NCBI RefSeq assembly: GCF_001949145.1
Contig: NW_019091371.1
Coordinates: forward strand, 1,325,049-1,389,048
DNA length: 64,000 nucleotides
Reading direction: 5' to 3'
Origin: Acanthaster planci
Taxonomy: Eukaryota; Echinodermata; Asteroidea; Valvatida; Acanthasteridae
Part shown: positions 37,082-49,006 of the stretch, piece after piece
How positions within the stretch are numbered: the stretch's first letter is position 1
Layout: each line of letters starts with the position of its first letter
The notes under the pieces: model-generated
The model's input: only the letters and a program-made list of their open reading frames with translations
Told to the model about the DNA's origin: nothing
Databases searched by the model: none
Made by a program: the position numbers and the translations under genes

Positions 37082-37249
37082 GAGCACTAAAACCTCGTCT
37101 GGCCCCTTGTTTTGTGTGTACGTAAAATGCACTTTTTTAAAAAGTGCAGGACACAGACTCGGCACCGTACGTGCAAGCGCCCTCTGTCGAAGACAAGCCA
37201 ATAGTCCAGTGCCGCATTTTTTCTTGACGTTAATTAATACGTCATTATG

Positions 37250-37705
37250 TGGATACACTACCGCTTCCGCGGCCAGTCGCAAACTTTGAAAAAACTGTTG
37301 TCAATGAGTACCTTTAGTGGCCCACAGGTGGAAAGCTCCTTCAGTGTGATGATCAATGTCATGCAAGCAAAGTCTTCAAGGTTGCAAGTGGAAACATTCA
37401 GTGCAGTGCAAACAATCAAATACTCTATTCTAGCAAGCCACAAACTATCTCTTGTACAGATTTTGAAGAGTGACTTTCTTCATGAATCAGTGAACAAATC
37501 TCTGTTGCCAATATGAGGAAAGCAAGAGCAGAATCCCATAGACATCTTGCAGATCAAAGAGCCACTGCACAGCACCAACTTCAATATTCGACCCCAACGT
37601 CCAAAAAAGAGCAGCGGTTGCAGTGAAGGTCGCCGAGAGAGCCAGATTAAATCACATGGAAAGGGTGAAAACATCCAAAAGAAAGATCCATTAGACAGGT
37701 GGGAA
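37250..37705 (+). pseudogene. Second transposase relic, C-terminal part (opposite strand)
   Basis: The + strand encodes a region with GPQVESSFSVMINVMQAKSS and TFSAVQTIKYSILASHK, then after a frameshift MRKARAESHRHLADQRA, then after another frameshift AERARLNHMERVKTSKRK and a stop. The VESSFSVM-(x)n-KSSR pattern is the hAT-type C-terminal dimerisation signature, and the basic coiled tail is common in this group. Its strand is opposite to the first relic, and its sequence differs, so it is a separate insertion. No catalytic core is visible upstream. Confidence 0.6.
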
Positions 37706-38066
37706 TATCAATTTTATGTCACAGGTTTATTTCACAGAACGTACCTCTCATAATAAAAAGTTTAAAAAGAATCACAATTAAGAAGCATTTTGTGTATTTT
37801 TAATGTAAAGTATGATGCCATAAAAAGCTTTCTATCTTTCACTCAAATTTCACTTCAACTGGTGCCAAAAACTGCATAAAATGCACCACAGAGAAAGGAA
37901 AATTTAAAGTTCTCTGGGGCCCTAAGGCGGGCCCTCACCCCACGCCGAATTGGCTACGCGCTGCGCGCACGCAATTTTGTATGCAAGAATATTTTCTTCT
38001 TTCTTACAAGTTGAAGAATTACATGCCTGGCATGTGCTCTATCCATTTTGGGGGTCGCCTTATTGA

Positions 38067-38158
38067 AAGTAGCCTGGTTCCCTGCCCAAAGATTCCCTGA
38101 CGACCCTTGATAATGATTCGTCAGGAAGTCAGAATCTTCGGGTTTGGTATCCAGATTA
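38067..38158. mobile_element. 92-bp foldback insertion with TATTGA target duplication
   Basis: This 92-base segment interrupts a repeat that elsewhere (21528-21550) reads continuously GCCTTATTGAGCGAACTTTACCG. It is bordered by TATTGA at 38061-38066 and 38159-38164. The segment folds on itself. CCTGACGA at 38096-38103 pairs exactly with TCGTCAGG in the middle, and the outer arms CTGGTTCCC...AAAGATTC and GAATCTTCGGG...CCAG pair imperfectly. It is a minute non-autonomous element. Confidence 0.75.
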
Positions 38159-38508
38159 TATTGAACGAACTTAACCGATGCGTGGATGAGTGTATGTTTT
38201 GTGTACCGTAACTGTGTCACGTACATGTACGTACTGCACTGTTGAGTCGTGATGTGACATGCAAGTGGCTTGCCGTCCCTGCTTAGTCTTTAGGGGCACA
38301 TGATCAATTATTGAATTTGCAGGATAATAATCAAGAACGAATTTGGTGGAATCAAAGGTAGAAATAAACCAGGGTAAATCAAGTACATAGGCAATACACG
38401 TTTAGTACAAGTCAGCAAAATGATGACTTGCAGCACAAGTTGGCAGTCGCGAAAGTCATCATAATTTCTTGAGTACCGAGAGTGCTGACTTTGCCAGAGT
38501 TTACTGTA

Positions 38509-39190
38509 GTTCCAATCATTGAGACATGCAGTGAATTGAAACAAGCCATGGACGTTCTACTTTCTGTAGTCTGACTAGTAAGCCATTGTTAATGCCTGTA
38601 TTCACTGATGCTCCATCTGAAGTAGCTGAGACCAGTCCCTTGGTATACTTGTCATGGGGCATTTTCAGCTTGTTCTCCAGAGCATTGTCGATGGACTAGA
38701 GCAGATCTTCTGTTGTCCTGTCGCCATAACTGTCTACATTCTCCAGTGCAGCAACATAGAAGACACAAGGGCCATTAGTGACAACCCTGACCATCGCCAG
38801 CTCTTTCTCACTTGAGGTTTTTCTAGTCTGTAATTCACTGAGAACAGAAAATGCAGGATGAGCATAAAACAGACGACAGCTTGGCTCAGATCACATTTGC
38901 AATTTTGTGGACAAACTCCCTGGCTTTGTTGCAACTCTGCGCTCCCTGAAGTAATTTGACTCTGTTTACTTTTTGCACCCTCACCACAGTCTTGAATGTT
39001 GACAGTGGCAGTCCGTCAACAGCCATGTTGTAAGCAGTTCTCAGCAGCTTTCTGTAACCTTCTTAAACATGAATGTGCATCAAAACGGCAATGCTTGGCT
39101 GGGTACATTTAGCATGTAACCCTGAAGCTGAACCAAATGCTTCATCATCATCTCCAAGACGTTTGTGATACTCCAAAGGGATGTATGTGC
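38509..39190 (-). pseudogene. hAT-like transposase relic, N-proximal/catalytic half
   Basis: On the minus strand a 3' splice-like TTTCCTTCTTTCAG at about 39204-39191 is followed by TYIPLEYHKRLGDDDEAFGS and HAKCTQPSIAVLMHIH. Next come LLRTAYNMAVDGLPLSTFKT and CNKAREFVHKIANV. After several stops and frameshifts comes HDKYTKGLVSATSDGASVNT, then GINNGLLVRLQ and PWLVSIHC. The ATSDGASVNTG...LxxxxPWLxSIHC block is the hallmark of the hAT catalytic region, around the second acidic residue. The frame runs to LEL and is cut by the TA element. With 34571-36015 it makes up one transposase gene. Confidence 0.75.
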
Positions 39191-39310
39191 CTGAAAGAAG
39201 GAAAAAACTTACATTAAAAGAAATGGTTTTTAATTTGTTTTGTTTTTATACAAGCAAAATCAGAAATCGATTGAATGCGGACGACATGTAGGCAGTTATT
39301 GTTACAAGGT

Positions 39311-41231
39311 ACAATACATTGCGATTGAAAGTTAACTCCAAAATGGGAAAATTTTTTCACATTTTTTCTCTTCCCAGGGAATTCCTTTTCACTTCACAAA
39401 TTGTGAAAAAGTGTGCCAAAAGTGGGAAAGTATTTTCACACCTTTTCACACAAGTTGGAAAATATTTAATAGATTTTCCCACAAGTAGGAAATGATTTTC
39501 ACAGATTTTCCCACAAGTGGGAAAAGATTTTCACAGATTTTCCCACAAGTGAGAAAAGATTTTTGCACTTTTTCTCACAAGTGGGAAAAGATTTTCACAG
39601 ATTTTCTGTGGTAGTGGGGAAATAATTTTGCAAGTTTTCTTCATTTAGTAGTATTGGTGCATGTACATGTAGACATCAGGAAGTTTTTGTTCTCTGTGGT
39701 TTCAAACATGCGCATCTCTGAATATGGAAAGTGGAGGAAAATCAGTCTGAGAGAAAAGTTCTTCAATTCTCAGGAATATTCAGATTACTTGAGGAAGACA
39801 GCATTAAAATTTCAACGCAGTATGTTTCTCGGTTTTGAGCAAAATACAATGTGACAGGAGAAATCAAAGCTGGCTATGGTTGAGGTTGGAGACAAGCACT
39901 GAACACCGAACAGCTGAATTACAGTAAACTGCCGTTATAGCACTCTCTAACATGTCTTATATTATACGTTATAAGCGTTTAAAAATTATTAACCCACTTG
40001 GATGGATGCTCAACATGTGCACCTGTACTTGAACATGTATCCACATGTTGTCATGTATGTAAATTATGTTTACATGTATTGGCAAATGTATGTACCATGA
40101 TTTCGGAATAAATGCCTTTTGTCCGATTATCTCGACGTTTTCAAGATGCCGATCAAAAAAACTTTCCAAATCTCTACAAAAACTGCCACAGGGCCTCGTG
40201 CATGCCGCATCGCGAAGCACAAACTGCATCTACACTTACCGCGACATCCTGACTGCTACTGCATGCCCATTCATGGACAGTCCAATTGCTGACTTTTTCC
40301 AGTAAGCATGTGACCACACAATAAGCATGTGAACGCATGTAAAAACAGACCCGATATGTCACACCGAACACAATCGGCAAAAAGACGAGATTTGCTACAT
40401 GAAGATACATGTACAATTTAAGCAATTCATTTTATTTGTCGATCGAAAGAAACCTTTCGGTAACAAAATACTACATATAGTTTTTCATTGTTGATTTTTT
40501 GAGTGCCAAACTACACCACAAAAATAAATAAAAAGTGGGCAAATAACCCATGTCGCCACAGCAGAGCGGGTTAAGTTTGCTGTAATACATACATTTCATG
40601 TGCTTTGTGACTGCATGATTTGGGGACTCCCGTTTAATCACTCAACATCCAGAAAACTTTTTAAACATTTATTCTCCGACATTGACGAGTGTTTATTTAT
40701 GGTAATCCAAGAAAACAACTGCACCAGGCGGGCGTGGCTCGCCGTGGTGAGCACATCCCCGCGATCGCGCTGGATGGACCGGATGGCTTGGCCGAGGAAA
40801 TCGCTACTAGACTACAACAGCACACTCCATGTGGTGAGTTGGCCCTGACCAGCCCCAAGCGCAGCGCAGCGCAGCGCAGCCTGCGTAATGGACTCTTCAC
40901 TGCATAATAGTCATGCGTGTGTGGCAAGTGTTGAGCATTTTCGCTGCACAATGCTTCTCATTTTTGCAAGTTTCGCATGATTTTTGGAAATTTTGACACT
41001 GTTTTTGCACACTGTTATTTTTTCCCAATGTTTTTGCAAATGTTTTACGCCGCATTCACAAAAGATTCACACAATTTTCGCACTGTTTTCGCACGTCATT
41101 CGCCCCTTTCACGTCCGATTTGCTACAAATTCGCGGGGGGGGGGAAGTGTTGGTCAAATGCGACTGCGAATTCCTTTTGCTTTTTTTCCCGTTCCTTTTT
41201 GCAGCGTTAACTTTCAAATGCAACGTACTGT
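39311..41231 (+). mobile_element. Array-carrying TIR element, copy 3 (both ends present)
   Basis: This is the most complete copy, at 1921 bp. The left TIR 39311-39336 reads ACAATACATTGCGATTGAAA followed by GTTAAC. The right TIR 41206-41231 is its near complement. Layout from the left: the TTTTTCACA/TTCCCAGGGAATTCC leader, the 31-bp array (39412-39613), a conserved middle with ATGCGCATCTCTGAATATGG, the 95-bp segment shared with copy 2, a CpG-richer zone (40730-40890), and the TTTTGCACACTG / TTTTCGCA array (about 40935-41110). A run of nine G lies near 41135. No transposase is visible. Confidence 0.8.
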
Positions 41232-41510
41232 AGATAAATCTATTATACTGAAGTAAAAAAGAATTGAGTATGTACATGTGCTTCCCGAAAGATTTCATGG
41301 GTAAAAAACATAAAAACAAATTTAAACAATGACCTTCATGGGTGACTTGCAAAACAAATCTTTAAAGTAACTGATCCATAAGAAATTGCCCATTTCAGTC
41401 ACCCAAGTTTAAAGTATGCATTTTTTTATTAAAAAATTCAGTATTTCTGAAGGTTTAAAATTTGTTAGGGTCATGGTAATCATAGCATACATATAAAAAT
41501 AAAGCACATC

Positions 41511-42110
41511 ACATTTAACCACTTGCCGCCGGTACCGGACATGCATTCTTTATACGCGTTGTCGGGGTTTCCGAAATCAGACAAAGGGAACTGGGCCTTC
41601 TAACAAAAGACCGTACTCGTAACAAAAGACTAGGCTGGTGGGCATTACCAACATTTTTTCACTCTCAATAGTGGAGATAATCCAGCCTTGTTTTGAAACA
41701 TACCACAGTTTTTTTGGATTTAGTGCGAGCGGATTACCAAGGGGGACAAAAGCGCTCCGCCACTGCAGCGATGGGCCACACAGTATTTCTACGCACTAAT
41801 CTGGTCCCTATTGAAAAGAGGTCAGCAGTGCACTGTGCCAGTTTCGTGAACAAAAGAAAATTACCTAACACTGCACAATCTGGGCTCTTTTTACCAGGCA
41901 GCAGGCCTGGCTGAAATTCTCCAGCGTTAATAGATATTGTCAGTCACATTAGAGTAGAAACCAGACAGTCCTTCCTGTGGGTGTAAGTGTCCAGTAAATG
42001 AAAAAATGAATTTTTAAAGAATTTTTAAAACAGAAAAAAAAGAAAGAAAATAATCCCGTCCCAGCATCATCAACATTCGTAAATGCCCCTGGCGCGAAGT
42101 GGTTAAATGT
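41511..42110 (+). mobile_element. 600-bp TIR element family E, copy 1
   Basis: The ends ACATTTAACCACTTGCCGCC and the complement of GGCGCGAAGTGGTTAAATGT form inverted repeats of about 20 bases with two mismatches near the inner side. A second copy lies reversed at 51484-51973. Interior landmarks are GAAATCAGACAAAGG, AACAAAAGACC, ACCAACATTTTTTCACT and CCTATTGAAAAGAGGTCAGCA. It is non-coding. Confidence 0.75.
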
Positions 42111-43516
42111 ATTATAAATACCAGAACTGAGATGGACTTGACCAACCACAACAAAGCAGGTCTCAACAAGTCCGTTTGAACAAAAAGGCTAAAATTATCC
42201 AAGAGAATACAGTCATGATGCAATGTAACAAAAACACCCAAAAATGAAACATGGAAAAAACCACCTCACAACTATGGCACATCAGTGGAACTTGTAGTAA
42301 ATAAACAAAACTCTTGGCGTATCAAAACAAAGTGCTGGAAAACGGAAGTATTATTCATTACGTCTTTGGTCAATATTGAAAAAAAAAATCAATGCAATTT
42401 AGGCATAAATTGAAGTAAACAAAAATACCGCCAAAGTTTCATGCAAGTTTGCATCACAACAATAGGCAATGAACATAGCTATGCTTTCAACTGTTGTGTA
42501 AAATTAGGCCTGTAGCCCTATTACAAATGATAGAAACCACAATGTTTGGGAAGAAATGGACACTGTTTTACCTGTCCTTGGTTGGATTTTGTGACTTTTC
42601 ATGACAATCTGACTGCATTTTTGAACGTTACTGTTTGAAAAATAAGAGAAGATTTTAAACAAAATCTTAAGGTAGTGTACCTCTGGTCTTCAGAGTCAAG
42701 TTGCTGTATGTTTCATCACGAAGATGGAGCCATTGACATACAGTTGTAAGTCCTTCAAAGCTTGACCCCAAATCTCTCTGTCATGATTGATTTTGTCAAT
42801 AAATTTTTCGGCAAACTTTACACCAGGTTTTGGTTACCATTCTCCAGCCATCAACTTTGGTATTTTCATAGCGAAAGTTTTAAATTTGCCATAGCAGGAA
42901 GGTACTTTTTTGGACATTTCACTTGGACGATATTGTCATGGTTTTGTACAGTTTGTAGCTAGGCCCAGTCGAAGAAAAATTGGCAAAGTTAATTCATACT
43001 GACCTGCACTGCTCAAGCACGTGCATGAAAATATTTGCATATGATCACTATACTACACATTAAGTTAATTTCCCTGTGTCAGGTCTCTGTATTCGCACTC
43101 TGCTTATTGTGTAATGTTTTTCATGTGGACCGAAAGCTCATGGCACACCATTAGTTACGATCGGAGCATCCGCTTAAGGTCAAGAATGATTGGCTGTTGT
43201 GGTTCGGGAAAACTGCTATCTACCAATAGAAACTTGCATAAGATCACAAACACTCCAATCTGCAGACCGTCTTTTGCACATACATGTACATTACAGTACT
43301 GTTTGGCTGTGCACTGTACATGTACATGCACTGTATGTACACACGGCTGATTGGACTGTGGCAAGATCATGCACTCAAACAAATCAATCGTACATACTTT
43401 TAATTTATAAGCCTAGTGGGAAAAACCTTCAAAAGTTTATTACCAGCAAATCACACGGTCCAAGATTTTGGGTGCTCATTTCAAATGTTTGTCCTAGTAA
43501 ATTCCTCTTCAATTTT

Positions 43517-43544
43517 CAAGGAGCGCAGCTTTTTACGCTCCTTG
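43517..43544. repeat. Short perfect hairpin CAAGGAGCG
   Basis: CAAGGAGCG at 43517-43525 and its exact complement at 43536-43544 enclose ten bases. Similar GGAGCGCC words follow at 43567. No function is assigned. Confidence 0.5.
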
Positions 43545-43920
43545 GACACCAACAAGGACCGCAGTAGGAGCGCCTGTGCGATTGCACTCCTTTAATATGG
43601 ACTGCCTTCAGGACTTTACTCCAGTTCAAGGGACCATTTGACTTGATCATACCATCCAGTGTTGATCAACATTGTCGATGGAAAGGCGAATCCGAGTCAC
43701 TCTCACTGATCCTGCCTCTTTCAATTCACAGTTAAGTGCGAGCAACCACAGCGCTCACACGCAGGCGCATTCGCCCCCAAATTAATTAAAATAAACAGTC
43801 CTGTAATTGCAGAGCTGAGTGTGACGTCATCAAAACTGGCTTTGATTGGATGCTCCTGATGACTTTGTTTGTTGACTCATGTTGTTGACATCAGTAGCAG
43901 TCTTTATTTAACTTAAATAA

Positions 43921-44121
43921 CTGTAGCTGGTTCGTATGTCCAGCCTGTGACTGGTTTATGTGGACTGCGTGTGGCTGGTTCATGTGGACCGCCTGTGACT
44001 AGTTCATGTGGACCGCCTGTGACTGGTTCAAGTGGACCACCTGTGGCTGGTTAGTATGTCCAGCCTGTGACTGGTTCATGTGGACCGCCTGTGACTGGTT
44101 CATGTGGACCACCTGTGACTG
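43921..44121 (+). repeat. 24-bp minisatellite, about eight units
   Basis: The unit is ACTGGTTCATGTGGACCGCC followed by TGTG. Units alternate between GTGGACC and a variant GTATGTCCAGC, giving a weak higher-order pattern. Because 24 is a multiple of three, the array could be read as an eight-residue peptide repeat, but no start, splice site or homologue supports translation. Confidence 0.9.
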
Positions 44122-47100
44122 GGTCTGGGTTGATTTTTGATCGATATATCAATTTGCTCAGCACTAATTTCTGCTGACCAGTTGAGGACCCATATAACTA
44201 GGCCTGTATTGGTTGAATGTTTTCCCTCAGATTTAAATGAATATTTGTATGAATCCTAATTTAAAGCCCAAAATATAACGAAGAAAAATTTTCTCGAAAC
44301 CCTTTTTCTTTTAATGAAGGGAATCGCTCGAAATCGGACAACTCTACTTGTCAGGATCTTTCGTCATATGTATTGTCAGCGACATCATAAACTAACTCAG
44401 AAGTCCAGTTTGGTCCATTTCCTGGAAACCTTGCAAAGAATAACTGCGGTTTCACAAACCATGACAGGAACAGTGTGCATTCAGTACCCACACTAATGTA
44501 TGATTTAAAGAGTTTGGTTTTCGTGAAGTAACATAAGAAAAATTCTATATAAAATAATTGACACAAATTATACATATGTTGAAATTAGCAGTTAACTAAA
44601 AATTATTCTTACTTAGGAAATTAACCAAGGTTATTGTGTGAAAACAAAATTGGAATGAACGTTGTTTGTTTTAGTTTGTTAAAATGGCAACGAGAACTTG
44701 AATTCTCTGCGCAAGGCACACACAAAGGTACCATTTTGGATTTTTGATAATGATGACGATATATGACTAATGTCAAATCTCTTACAGGTGGGTCAATGCC
44801 AAATACCAGAAATGAATAAAAATCCACTCAAACAGAAATATTCTATGAGTATAATTAAAGACAGAATTAAAGGAAAAATTGTCAACTTTCTGGGCAATTT
44901 TTATTTGTTTTGTTTTGTTACAGATTAGCAATTCCCAGCATACATGTATATGTGACTGGTTTGTGTCAGGTTTTACAAAAGTTTGTCATACATGGTATTG
45001 TTGACGAGATCCCATAAGGTCATACAACTGACCTCTACATGTGGTGAAAACTGTAGGCCTACACCAAGCATGCATGTACATACACATGTACAGTACATGT
45101 ACACTGTACATTGAGCTGCACAAGCTGTGCCCTTTGAGCCCATTGCACTGATAATACCTAACTCTACCAACCTACACACAATGGTGCTGTATAAGATATA
45201 GTCCAGGGATCATGTCCAAATGTTTAGTAAGTGTTAAGTTCCTCATGTGACCCTGTTTGCAGTATTTCAGAAATAATATATATCACCAATAATGTACATT
45301 ATTTAGAAATTATATATATCACCAATGATATGCTCAACACATGAAATTTTCTGCTTGTTTGACATGAGAGAAATGTGTGTGGCTCATGCAAACTGCAAGT
45401 GGAAATAAACATGATCAGTTAAACATGACCTGGTATATTGTTTCATTCACACTCAAAGACCTACCGGATTCATTATAAGGAACTTAAATATCTTGTCACA
45501 TCACAGAATTTTTAAGTGTTACTGTAAGGAGCTCATTTCAAAATATAAATCACACTTAATAGACATGTGGTTGTAGTCAATTTCATATTTAAAGCTGGTT
45601 TTTCTTTAAATTTGCATGTACACAGAGCTTACATCCAGGTCAGGAACTTTCTTCATGTGGCCCAGTGATATGGTTATTGTCCTGCATGAATTTCTCATTT
45701 AGTGCATTACCTGCAAGCACCTGTTTAGTGAAAAACTCTCAATAAAAGTAGCTAAAGAGGATTTTTTTCTTTAGAAATAGACTTAAATTTTCACATTCAG
45801 CAGTAATAAAATATTTTGGAATTTTAAGAACAGTTCCGTCTCTTAAACTCAGATGTTTGTAGACTTTATATAAACTTTTTCTGCCCGTGTCGCTTTTATC
45901 ATTGAATGAGGCAGTAGTGATGTCTGTCTATTTGGCGAGCTTAGTAGAATTCATACACCCTCAAACCCTCCACAGTGCAAGCTGAAAAAAGTCCACTTAC
46001 AGTCCACAGGATAAGAGAGATTCCAGCGCTGATACATGTACATGTTTATTGTTGAAACCTGCCAGCAAGGCCGGAACTACTTTCAGATGCAAATGTGTGT
46101 GCGCCCTCATAAATAAGCCATTAGTCATTCAGCAGGCATACATGTACACACATAGGCTACTGGGCACAATGCTGCTGCATAATGTGGACTGAGTGTATTT
46201 CATGCATGTAGTGCACCTCCTGGGAGGTGAAGGCATATACACATACAGTACATGTACACTGTGTATGCATATGAGCAGAAACCAGCCTTTTAATTGGACC
46301 CTAAGGGATGAGCTTGAAAAGCCAAGTTTTTCAAGTTTTATAATTTCCACGAAACCACTGCAAAAGCATTGACTGGTGTTTATTTTTCCTTTGTGTATTC
46401 CATTGAATCAGGGTAGCCATGAGATAGGTAATATGCATGCACTGCTAGCCTGCCTTACAAGGCCGGCAACCCCTGTTACACTAATGCTACTATCTGGGTG
46501 ACTTCCTGGATGGTTAATTGTAACTGAATTTTAACTATTTATATTTTGGTTGAGAATTTTTAAGGTATGCAGCCTCATACATGTAATTTAGCTAGAATTT
46601 TCAGTGAGATTTGGTTCCATTTTTTGGCAATGTTTTAGTTTTCTTTGTTTTTTTCTTTGTTTTTTGTCCATTTTGTTTCAGATTTTAAGTGGAGTAAATG
46701 TTCTTTGCAGTTGTAGTTGAAGCATAAAGAACAAGTTATTTTAAGAGTAATATTGATAAATGTATGAAGAGTTCAGGAAATCAAGTTTTTGAAATTAGCA
46801 GCCAGATTGACGGGCTTATTTCATGGCTGATATCTTTAAATGCTAAAGAATAGGGAAAAACTACCTGTGGGTAATGTTGATTACATAACAGCATTCATAT
46901 ATGTGTTCATATTAAACTTTTCTTTTAATTTTTGATGCAACATTCTCATTTGGAAGGGAGAAAACATTCTCCCAGAGAGAAGTATGTGTACGTAAGTAAA
47001 GAATAAGTAAACATTTTTCAGTGATGAAAAAGTAAGTGTCGTTTTGATGGTCATTATGCCATGATCACTCTTTTTTATTCTCATTTCAAGGGATAAATTC

Positions 47101-48792
47101 AAACTGGATTGCATGGTACAAACTGACATAAATGTTTTGCTTGAAGTTACTGACACATACTTTCTGTTGAACACTTCTAACGTTTTGACATGTTTAGAGT
47201 TGAATTATAAGGGGTAATGCATTCCAATTTACTGTTAACATAATTTTAGTGACTTCCAATTGTTTTAAAATGTTTCAGAACCTACGTATATAGATTTATG
47301 CATTTTAGCATTTTCAAGTGAAGGGGTCCTGTGGAAATACTGACAGCACACCACTTTTCCCATGATTGATAGATTCTATTTGAACGGTAACGTAAATGTG
47401 TGAAATGAAGTTTCTCAACATGTAAATTGAAATGTCATGTTTACTTGAAAACTACATGTAACCATTGAGCTTTTATTAAGTGTTGAAGTGGGCAAGCTGA
47501 ATTGTTGCTTAAGAGTGAAGGATTTAGATGTTAGTCATGCATTGATGGGCATATGCTGTGTTCTTGTTTTGTTAACTGCTCTTGAGACGGTCTGAAGGAG
47601 CTTCATTCAAATTGAATCAAGGGGGCTTGAGCATATGTAGGGCAAAAGGTGAATGACCAGCTGACTCCAATAATATAAGGTATGCATGCACCTGATGCTA
47701 GTTTGGTCTGCAAAACATTGCAAAGAGCTGTTGATTAACTGTGAAGAACCAGAATCTGGACATACATGTAGGCCTCTAGGAACATCTAGATTAACCCTAA
47801 AAGAACTGGAGGTGGAGGGCAGAACCCACCCCACTCTGACCTCACCCCTAACCCCCCACCCCCCTTCCCCCAAAAATCTGATATCGCTGCAGTGCATTTT
47901 TTTTCATGACGTTGGCCCTCTGGAGGTTTTCAGTAACCCTTTATGAAAATCAAAAATACTATTCTCGTGCTGTTTCCATTTTTCTCATTATAAAATTGAT
48001 GGGGTTTTCCCTTTGGTGCTGAGTTATTTACTTTCTATTGTTTGATACCAGTATGTTGATATAAAGTGGTTTTTATCTGAATATCTTTGCTCACATAAGT
48101 ACTTGGTGATGCAAATAATTTATTTGCTGATTAATTGGTTTCATACCATCATACTTACTGTTTGTTCTTTGAAGCTTTGATGTTTCTGTTCTATCCAGAC
48201 ATATTTTGATGCTAATTTGGGGGCATGTTCAAGGTTATTGTCATCATTTTTAGCACTTAAGTTCAAATGAAAGTGTTTGTATCAATCATTTCTCCGTTCA
48301 TAATGTGCTTTCCCAGGGGGACAGTAGGCGTGATTCTAGAACCCTGTTTTGACAACTTGTCAACATACTTGGGGAGGAAGAAACCGGAGCATTTTCCTAG
48401 AAAGGCACAGACTGGTATCCCCAAAGAGTGTGGATTGAGTGTTAGCCACTGCATGCATAAAGCAGAGACCAACAGGGCTGATAAGGCCTCACCAGTAGGC
48501 CTCATAGCGGACGTTGCAAATACAGGGGCAATTTATAGCTTCATCTAGCTGCGTGAGTCACCCTTCCCCAACAGGAACATACCAATTTTGCTGCCTGCAG
48601 TTTTTGATTTTGTGAATGTGTGTATGCTGGGGCTGTCAGTGCTGTTTGGTGTGAGCCTTTTGCTAGATTCGTTCAACACAGTCAGCAGCATTCAATCTAT
48701 CTTTACTTGGCAATTCCCTTGCTGTGATAGCAACCTGCCTAGTCACCAGATTTCCTTCATTTCCCATTTCATTATCTCTTTCTCCCTCCCAG

Positions 48793-49006
48793 GATCTCTC
48801 TGGTTCCTTGGATGACTTGCCAACTGGAGCCGACTTCTCTCAGAATAATGTGGCTACAAGTTCCCAGAGCACTGATTCCTACTCACAGTCATCACAGTCC
48901 CCCCACATGCATCCTACGGTGTCAGCTTTAAGGCCTTCCCCTTCACCTGTTGGCTCACCAGCTAGTCACATGTCACGCTCATCACTTTCTCCTGCCAGTG
49001 TGCCAG
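48793..49006 (+). CDS. ARID1: ARID1 orthologue, exon D (conserved DLSGS block)
   Basis: This is the diagnostic exon: 214 nt, phase 0 in and phase 1 out. The acceptor CTTTCTCCCTCCCAG is excellent and the donor is G|GTAAGT. It encodes DLSGSLDDLPTGADFSQNN, a Ser/Gln-rich stretch (STDSYSQSSQSPHMHP), then SALRPSPSPVGSPASHMSRS and SLSPASVPG. Vertebrate ARID1A has DLSGSIDDLPMGTE, GPSPSPVGSPAS and SGPLSPAAVPG in the same order and spacing. The short acidic and Ser-Pro motifs are among the few conserved pieces of the otherwise disordered ARID1 N-terminal half. I am confident of the ARID1 assignment on this exon. Confidence 0.96.

Larger units (their letters stand above)
36018..38506. mobile_element. 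TA-flanked TIR element inserted in the transposase relic
   Basis: The ends read CAGTAAACCCCGAC on the left and, complemented, CAGTAAACTCTGGC on the right, about 18 of 24 bases matching. Each end is bordered by TA (36016-36017 and 38507-38508). CAGT termini with TA duplication are the Tc1/mariner signature. It splits the hAT-like frame between ...LEL and VKDTL, consistent with an insertion into the coding sequence. The interior has accumulated later insertions (36505-37081, a second transposase relic, 38067-38158), so the original element was shorter. Confidence 0.65.
27161..48792. other. ARID1 intron C-D (21.6 kb)
   Basis: The largest intron in the window. No host exon is recognised. It holds the CAGAGCTGCCAACC element with flanking duplications (30571-31802), the nested transposase graveyard (34571-39190), array-carrying copy 3 (39311-41231), family E (41511-42110), the minisatellite (43921-44121) and short hairpins. 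The stretches 27161-30570, 31803-34570 and 44122-48792 look like ordinary AT-rich intron. A partial Tc1/pogo-like start (TACAGTGGAATGTCGCTATA) lies near 28116 without a found partner end. Confidence 0.6.
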
